DNA from: Planctomycetota bacterium | Lineage (GTDB): Bacteria; Planctomycetota; Phycisphaerae; Phycisphaerales; SM1A02 | Length of the DNA stretch: 17,367 nucleotides | Assembly (NCBI GenBank): GCA_009926815.1 | Contig: RFOC01000016.1 | Coordinates: 1-17,367 of the forward strand | Reading direction: 5' to 3' | Shown: positions 14,883 through 17,367 of the stretch, piece after piece | Numbering within the stretch: position 1 is the first letter of the stretch | Layout: every line of letters starts with the position of its first letter | Made by a program: the position numbers and the translations under genes | Notes under the pieces: model-generated | Seen by the model: the letters and a program-made list of their open reading frames with translations, nothing else | What the model was told of the DNA's origin: nothing | Databases searched by the model: none

Positions 14883-14888
14883 CCCCGC

Positions 14889-14916
14889 ACTCTACTCCGG
14901 GATTCGAACCACTCAA
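14889..14916 (-). promoter_or_regulatory. Putative sigma70-type promoter of the CotH gene, leaderless
   Basis: On the minus strand TTGAGT (14916-14911, four of six matches to TTGACA) is 16 nt from TAGAGT (14894-14889), which is 6 nt before the ATG at 14882. This is the best-formed promoter in the window and shows the same -10-to-start spacing as several other genes. Confidence 0.55.
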
Positions 14917-14954
14917 GGAAAATGGATCGAAACTCCAGCGAGAATTCCCGCCCG

Positions 14955-16001
14955 TCACCGCCTCGCCAGCGACTTCCGGCTCTCGGCCCGGCTGGCCCGG
15001 ATGATGCGCTCGGCGGCCCCGGGGTGGGCCTTCGCCTCCAGCAGCGCCCGCAGCATGAGCGGCATGACGATGGTGGCGTCGCTCTCGATCACGAACATGG
15101 GCGTGCGCTCGGTGAGCTTGTCCCAGGTGATCTTCTCGTTGGGCGTGGCGCCGGAGTAGCTGCCGTAGCTGGTGGTGCTGTCGCTGATCTGGCAGAAGTA
15201 CGCCCACGGCTTCACCTTCTCCTGCAGGTCGTACTTGATGCTCGGCACCACGCAGATCGGGAAATCGCCGGCGATGCCGCCGCCGATCTGGAAGAAGCCG
15301 ATGCCGCGGCCCCTGGAGAGCCGCCGGTAGTCGTCGTAGAACTGCGCCATGTACTCGATGCCGCTCTTCACGATGCCGGCGCCGCAGTCGCCGAACTTCA
15401 CGTGCGAGGCGAAGATGTTGCCGAAGGTGCTGTCCTCGTGGCCCGGCACCACCATGGGCAGCCTCGCCTTGGCGGCCTCGAGCAGCCAGCACTCGCGAGG
15501 ATCGCCCTCGAACTTCGAGCGAGGCAGCCGCTGCACCAGCTCGTAGAAGTACTCGTGCCAGAGGCGCCGCTCGCCCCGCTCACTGGCGCGCTTCCACATG
15601 GGCACCAGAATCTTCTCCACGGCGCGGAAGGCGTCATCCTCGGGAATGCTGGTGTCGGTCACGCGGCGCATGCGCTGCTTCAGGATCCGCGTGTCATCCT
15701 TCTTGGTGAAGTAGCGGTACTCCGGGAAGTCCTTGTAGCTGTCGTGGGCCACCAGGCGGAAGAGCGACTCCTCCAGGTTGGCGCCGGTGACGCTCATGCC
15801 GTGGATGAGCCCCTCGCGGATGGCCGGGGCCAGCGTGATGCCCAGCTGGGCGCTGCTCATGGCCCCCGCCATGGCCAGGTACATGCGGCCGCCCGCCTGC
15901 AGGTGGTCCCACCAGGCGAAGAGCGCGTCGCGCGTGGCGCGGGCGTTGAAGTTGCGGTAGTTGCCGGCGATGAATTCCAGGATGGGCAGCGAGGTGGGCA
16001 T
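14955..16001 (-). CDS. Deoxyhypusine synthase family protein (bacterial DHS-like)
   Basis: NAD-dependent aminobutyl-transfer enzyme family. The protein (348 residues from ATG 16001) carries family blocks FIAGNYRNFNAR, AGAMSSAQLGITLA, VTGANLEESLFRLVAHD, VVPGHEDSTFGNIFASHV, GIGFFQIGGGIAGDFP and CQISDSTTSYGSYSGA. K295 in TWDKL aligns with the catalytic lysine of eukaryotic DHS (WGKI), so the covalent imine chemistry should be retained. True DHS modifies eIF5A, which bacteria lack; bacterial homologues are suspected to act in polyamine metabolism, for example homospermidine-type transfer, but the substrate is not fixed. An in-frame ATG at 16025 would add 8 residues; 16001 is preferred because MPTSLPILEF resembles a family start. 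A TAAAGT 11 nt upstream is a weak -10 candidate. Confidence 0.92.
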   Translation of the reverse strand: MPTSLPILEFIAGNYRNFNARATRDALFAWWDHLQAGGRMYLAMAGAMSSAQLGITLAPAIREGLIHGMSVTGANLEESLFRLVAHDSYKDFPEYRYFTKKDDTRILKQRMRRVTDTSIPEDDAFRAVEKILVPMWKRASERGERRLWHEYFYELVQRLPRSKFEGDPRECWLLEAAKARLPMVVPGHEDSTFGNIFASHVKFGDCGAGIVKSGIEYMAQFYDDYRRLSRGRGIGFFQIGGGIAGDFPICVVPSIKYDLQEKVKPWAYFCQISDSTTSYGSYSGATPNEKITWDKLTERTPMFVIESDATIVMPLMLRALLEAKAHPGAAERIIRASRAESRKSLARR

Positions 16002-16073
16002 GGGAAGCGCAAACTTTACATCCATCTCCACGCCTCTGCCCCCGCCGGACCCGATGCGACGACTGACGCGGGC

Positions 16074-16079
16074 TACGCT
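16074..16079 (+). promoter_or_regulatory. Putative -10 element TACGCT of the transglutaminase-like lipoprotein gene
   Basis: TACGCT lies 6 nt before the ATG at 16086, the third identical hexamer at this position in the window. A convincing -35 is not visible. It lies in the 60-84 nt divergent gap with the deoxyhypusine-synthase-like gene, and the predicted transcript is leaderless. Confidence 0.4.
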
Positions 16080-16085
16080 GCCCGC

Positions 16086-17213
16086 ATGCATCGCATCCGA
16101 TCCTGGCTCCCGCTCGCCGCCGCGTGTGCCGGGCTGTGCCTCGCCGCGTGCCAGTCCTCGTCGCCCGTGGACCTGTATGCCGGCACCCTCAACGCCATCA
16201 ACGCGCGCAACTGGGAGCGGGCCGAGCACCTGGCCTCCGAACTGCTCCGCATTGATCCCGATCCCAGGGACCACATGCTGCTGGCCATGATCCACTCGGG
16301 GCAGGGCCAGGCGGACCCGGCATTCGCCGAACTCGCGATCGCCATCGAGCAGGGTGCCGCCGACCCCGGCTCCGCGGACTGGCCGGACATGCTGGCATCG
16401 GATCCGATCTGGGATCCCATCCGCCGGGATGCCCGATTCGCGGCGCTCATCGCGAAGGCGACCGCCCTGCGGTGGAAGCCGGACCCGCTCCGCTTCGACC
16501 TGTCGAGCCCGGACCAACCGGCCCGGTTCCGGTTCAGCCCGCCCAACAACCTGTATCTCACCCGCCTCCGCCGCCTGCACAAGCTTGACGAACTGGTGCA
16601 GTCGACCACGAGCGACCTGGATCGCGTGAAGCGGATCTGCCACTGGGTGCATGCCCAGGCCGGTGATCGTGGCTGGCGACGCGGCCTTCCTCCCGATCCC
16701 GTGGGACTTCTCGAGGCCGCATCGAAGGGAACCTCGTTCCGGTGCGTGGAGTACGCCACCGTGGTGGCCGGATGCCTGAATGCGATCGGGATTCCGGCCC
16801 GCGCCGTGGGGGCCATGTCGAGCGACGTTGAGACCCGCCGCATCAACGCGGGGCACGTCTTCGCCGAGGCCTGGCTGCCTGACGCCAAGCGATGGGTGTT
16901 CGTGGATGCCGAGGAGGACGTGGTCGCCACAGCCGTCGACGGCACGCCGCTGAATGCCGTGGAATTCCGCCAGGCCCTCGCGAGCCCGAAGCCGCCGATC
17001 GACTACCGGCCGGCCCTCTCGATGTGCATGTTCCACTTCCAGATGGACCTGGACCAGCGCTATCCGTTGGATGCGCGGCAACGCGGCGACATCATGCTGG
17101 CGCCGCTGGGCGCGTCCGCGCCGACGAAGTTCCAGAGGGAACCCTCGCCGCCACCCCGCCGATTCACGCATCGCCCCGCGGATCTGTACGCGGCGCCGAT
17201 CCTCGAGCGTTGA
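16086..17213 (+). CDS. Transglutaminase-like lipoprotein with TPR-like N-terminal region
   Basis: Predicted lipoprotein of 375 residues. The N-terminal signal ends in the lipobox LAAC with C22 as the acylated cysteine. Residues about 30-125 form TPR-like helices (LNAINARNWERAEHLASELLRIDP) ending in the DPIWDPIRRDARFAALIAKA motif common after TPRs. The C-terminal half has a transglutaminase/protease-like core with a complete triad: C220 in SFRCVEYATVVAG, H257 in NAGHVFAEAW and D274 in WVFVDAEED. Such domains can act as proteases, transglutaminases or peptidoglycan/peptide-processing enzymes; which applies here is unknown. The ATG at 16086 lacks a Shine-Dalgarno and follows a TACGCT element by 6 nt. 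It converges with the partial gene at the window end. Confidence 0.88.
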   Translation: MHRIRSWLPLAAACAGLCLAACQSSSPVDLYAGTLNAINARNWERAEHLASELLRIDPDPRDHMLLAMIHSGQGQADPAFAELAIAIEQGAADPGSADWPDMLASDPIWDPIRRDARFAALIAKATALRWKPDPLRFDLSSPDQPARFRFSPPNNLYLTRLRRLHKLDELVQSTTSDLDRVKRICHWVHAQAGDRGWRRGLPPDPVGLLEAASKGTSFRCVEYATVVAGCLNAIGIPARAVGAMSSDVETRRINAGHVFAEAWLPDAKRWVFVDAEEDVVATAVDGTPLNAVEFRQALASPKPPIDYRPALSMCMFHFQMDLDQRYPLDARQRGDIMLAPLGASAPTKFQREPSPPPRRFTHRPADLYAAPILER

Positions 17214-17232
17214 CCGCTTCAGGGCGGCCCGC

Positions 17233-17367
17233 TCAGCACGCCCGCGACCGCTCGATCAGCGTGTTGCATGGCCTCGACGGATCCAGCACCTTGCGGGTGG
17301 CCTCCACGCCCGCCACCGGCAGCTTCGCCGGATCGAGCAGGCCGATCTGCACCAGCACCGACGCCTG
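17233..17367 (-). CDS. Unrecognised protein, C-terminal 44 residues only
   Basis: On the minus strand an open frame enters from the window edge and ends at a TGA (17235-17233), encoding 44 residues ending IERSRAC. Segment LLDPAKLPVAGVEATRKVLD has the amphipathic, alanine-rich look of a genuine cytoplasmic protein terminus, and convergent placement 19 nt after the lipoprotein stop fits the compact layout. I do not recognise the family and no motif is decisive. The intergenic 17214-17232 shows no clear terminator. Confidence 0.5.
   Translation of the reverse strand, partial: QASVLVQIGLLDPAKLPVAGVEATRKVLDPSRPCNTLIERSRAC

Noticed and set aside
13554..16085. A plus-strand open frame continuing upstream of the transglutaminase-like lipoprotein to 13554
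   Set aside because: The extension is antisense to the CotH and deoxyhypusine-synthase-like genes. A signal peptide with lipobox begins at ATG 16086, directly after a -10 element.
16026..17171. N-terminal extension of the deoxyhypusine-synthase-like frame to 17171
   Set aside because: It is antisense to the lipoprotein gene and has Arg/Gly/His-rich shadow composition; homology-like sequence starts at about 16001.
1..17367. CRISPR arrays, tRNA or rRNA genes, insertion sequences, prophage or defence-system genes
   Set aside because: No direct-repeat arrays, clover-leaf-like sequences, transposases, integrases or recognisable defence proteins were seen; almost all of the window is accounted for by the listed genes.

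Overview
This is a GC-rich, gene-dense bacterial fragment with about 15 protein genes on both strands, very short intergenic gaps and no recognisable RNA genes, insertion sequences or CRISPR array. Several features point to Planctomycetota, probably the class Phycisphaerae: a methyltransferase / FAD-oxidoreductase / type III PKS operon, a CotH-kinase surface protein ending in two dockerin-like repeats, a bacterial deoxyhypusine-synthase-like enzyme and a CBM-bearing pullulanase. This placement is inferred from gene content; no marker gene is present.

Layout. Positions 2-4523 (+): the 3' end of an ABC-transporter ATPase, nadK, then a tightly overlapping three-gene type III polyketide operon (methyltransferase, geranylgeranyl-reductase-type flavoprotein, chalcone/stilbene-synthase-type PKS) that probably makes an alkylresorcinol or alkylpyrone-type lipid that is then oxidised and O-methylated. 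Positions 4532-5356 (-): an inositol-monophosphatase/HisN-type phosphatase, convergent with the PKS. Positions 5357-5409: a 53-nt divergent promoter region. Positions 5410-9286 (+): a secreted type I pullulanase-like GH13 enzyme, then a class A beta-lactamase-fold serine hydrolase that is broken by a micro-inversion. Positions 9371-11998 (+): a stress-type cassette of triple-BON protein, DUF892 ferritin-like protein, dienelactone-hydrolase-type alpha/beta hydrolase and phosphoribosyltransferase (the last with a disrupted N-terminus). Positions 12002-14882 (-): a lamin-tail/CotH/CBM25-like/dockerin-like secreted protein split by a frameshift. Positions 14955-16001 (-): the deoxyhypusine-synthase-like gene. 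Positions 16086-17213 (+): a transglutaminase-like lipoprotein. Positions 17233-17367 (-): the 3' end of an unrecognised gene.

Two patterns cut across the annotation. First, genes that begin a transcription unit repeatedly have a TANNNT -10 hexamer only 6-8 nt before the start codon (5356-, 5410+, 7959+, 9383+, 14882-, 16086+). That places the start codon at or next to the transcription start, so these genes look leaderless, whereas genes inside operons have Shine-Dalgarno sequences or overlapping stop/start codons. Second, three coding lesions lie within about 5 kb (near 8809-8861, 11331 and 13616). The first can be decoded: a short stretch was copied from the opposite strand between 14-bp inverted repeats, and its reverse complement restores the missing protein segment in frame. 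Whether these are real mutations or assembly errors cannot be decided from the sequence.
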